A DNA stretch of 64,000 nucleotides from Arion vulgaris (taxonomy: Eukaryota > Mollusca > Gastropoda > Stylommatophora > Arionidae). The notes beneath the pieces are model-generated. The model had not been told where the DNA came from and ran no database searches. It saw only the letters and a list, made by a program, of their open reading frames with translations. This document shows positions 63,755-64,000 of this stretch, piece by piece. A program made the translations under genes and the position numbers. The stretch spans positions 19,110,867 to 19,174,866 of the forward strand of contig CM036754.1 of the NCBI GenBank assembly GCA_020796225.1, in the 5' to 3' direction. How positions within the stretch are numbered: the stretch's first letter is position 1; the number at the start of each line of letters is the position of its first letter.

Positions 63755-63958
63755 ATTTCTTTTCCCTTGATCCAGAAGAACTTGAGCTTTTCAGCTCTTC
63801 GGCTCGGTGCAATGGACATCGTAACCCTTCGGTTGGGTGCCACGAACACCGTAAATCTGGAGAACCTATGGCTTTTCTGCCTGTCATCGGAATTGAACCG
63901 CACTCACAGGGGGCTTGTCACCCGTCGTCCAACGCGCTACCAACACGCTGGGCAGGCG
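63755..63958 (-). mobile_element. SINE-F, full length, tRNA head
   Basis: The minus strand has GCCTGCCCAGCGTGTTGGTA, GCGCGTTGGACGACGGG (A-box region), AGTGCGGTTCAATTCCGATG (B box), the body GGTTCTCCAGATTTACGGTG and the end GTTCTTCTGGATCAAGGG. Flanks share TTCTGTGATT. The clearest tRNA-like head of this family. Confidence 0.88.
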
Positions 63959-64000
63959 GACAACTTCTGTGATTAGAAAATACAGCGTATTCAGCGAGAT

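Noticed and set aside
42610..64000. N-terminal motor exons (P-loop, GQTGSGKT-like) of the kinesin
   Set aside because: I looked on the minus strand for the P-loop and the neighbouring KIF26 motifs and found none; they are either too short to spot by eye or outside the window.

Overview
This is a 64-kb piece of animal nuclear DNA. It has spliced exons with GT/AG borders, long introns, tRNA-derived SINEs, 3'-end fragments of non-LTR retrotransposons, Penelope-like elements, hAT- and mariner-type MITEs and large minisatellites. Nothing looks prokaryotic, and I recognise no virus. The repeat mix suggests a lophotrochozoan, perhaps a mollusc, but that placement is a guess; only 'metazoan' is well supported, by the kinesin gene.

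The one host gene I can identify lies on the minus strand and probably spans most or all of the window: an atypical kinesin of the KIF26 (KIF26A/KIF26B; relative of C. elegans VAB-8) family. Five coding exons are visible, in transcript order: 42609-42453, 33886-33791, 12061-11917, 10132-9970 and 7761-4804. The first four encode the C-terminal half of the motor domain. The last is a 2.96-kb exon for the Ser-rich tail, ending in the GHGSDN motif at a clean donor. The N-terminal half of the motor and everything before it should lie in the intron beyond 42.6 kb or outside the window; the last C-terminal exon(s) should lie below position 1. Three of the four exon joins keep phase exactly. One join and the large exon each carry one extra base, which looks more like uncorrected indels than a dead gene.

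Region by region: 1-4.8 kb holds a noisy 38-bp minisatellite, SINEs and LINE tails (3' intron). 4.8-12.1 kb holds three exons with small repeat-filled introns. 12.1-33.8 kb is a 21.7-kb intron with a 2-kb 53-bp satellite, several minisatellites, Penelope fragments, SINEs and LINE tails. 33.8-42.6 kb is an 8.6-kb intron with a head-to-head Penelope pair (GIY-YIG endonuclease domain), a hAT MITE, two mariner-type MITEs and a 16-bp array. 42.6-64 kb is presumed intron with a very homogeneous 34-bp array, a 39-bp array, a 0.8-kb purine tract, a repeat of stem-loop-capable units and many SINEs.

The most interesting non-genic pattern is that minisatellites repeatedly start at, or are built from, the 3' end or coding tail of a non-LTR retrotransposon fragment. 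Penelope tails also carry hammerhead-like cores in which the C3-G8 pair is replaced by U3-A8 in three copies. No tool was run: all calls are by eye, element borders are usually good to about 10-20 bp, and repeat family names here (SINE-A to -G, R1) are local labels.
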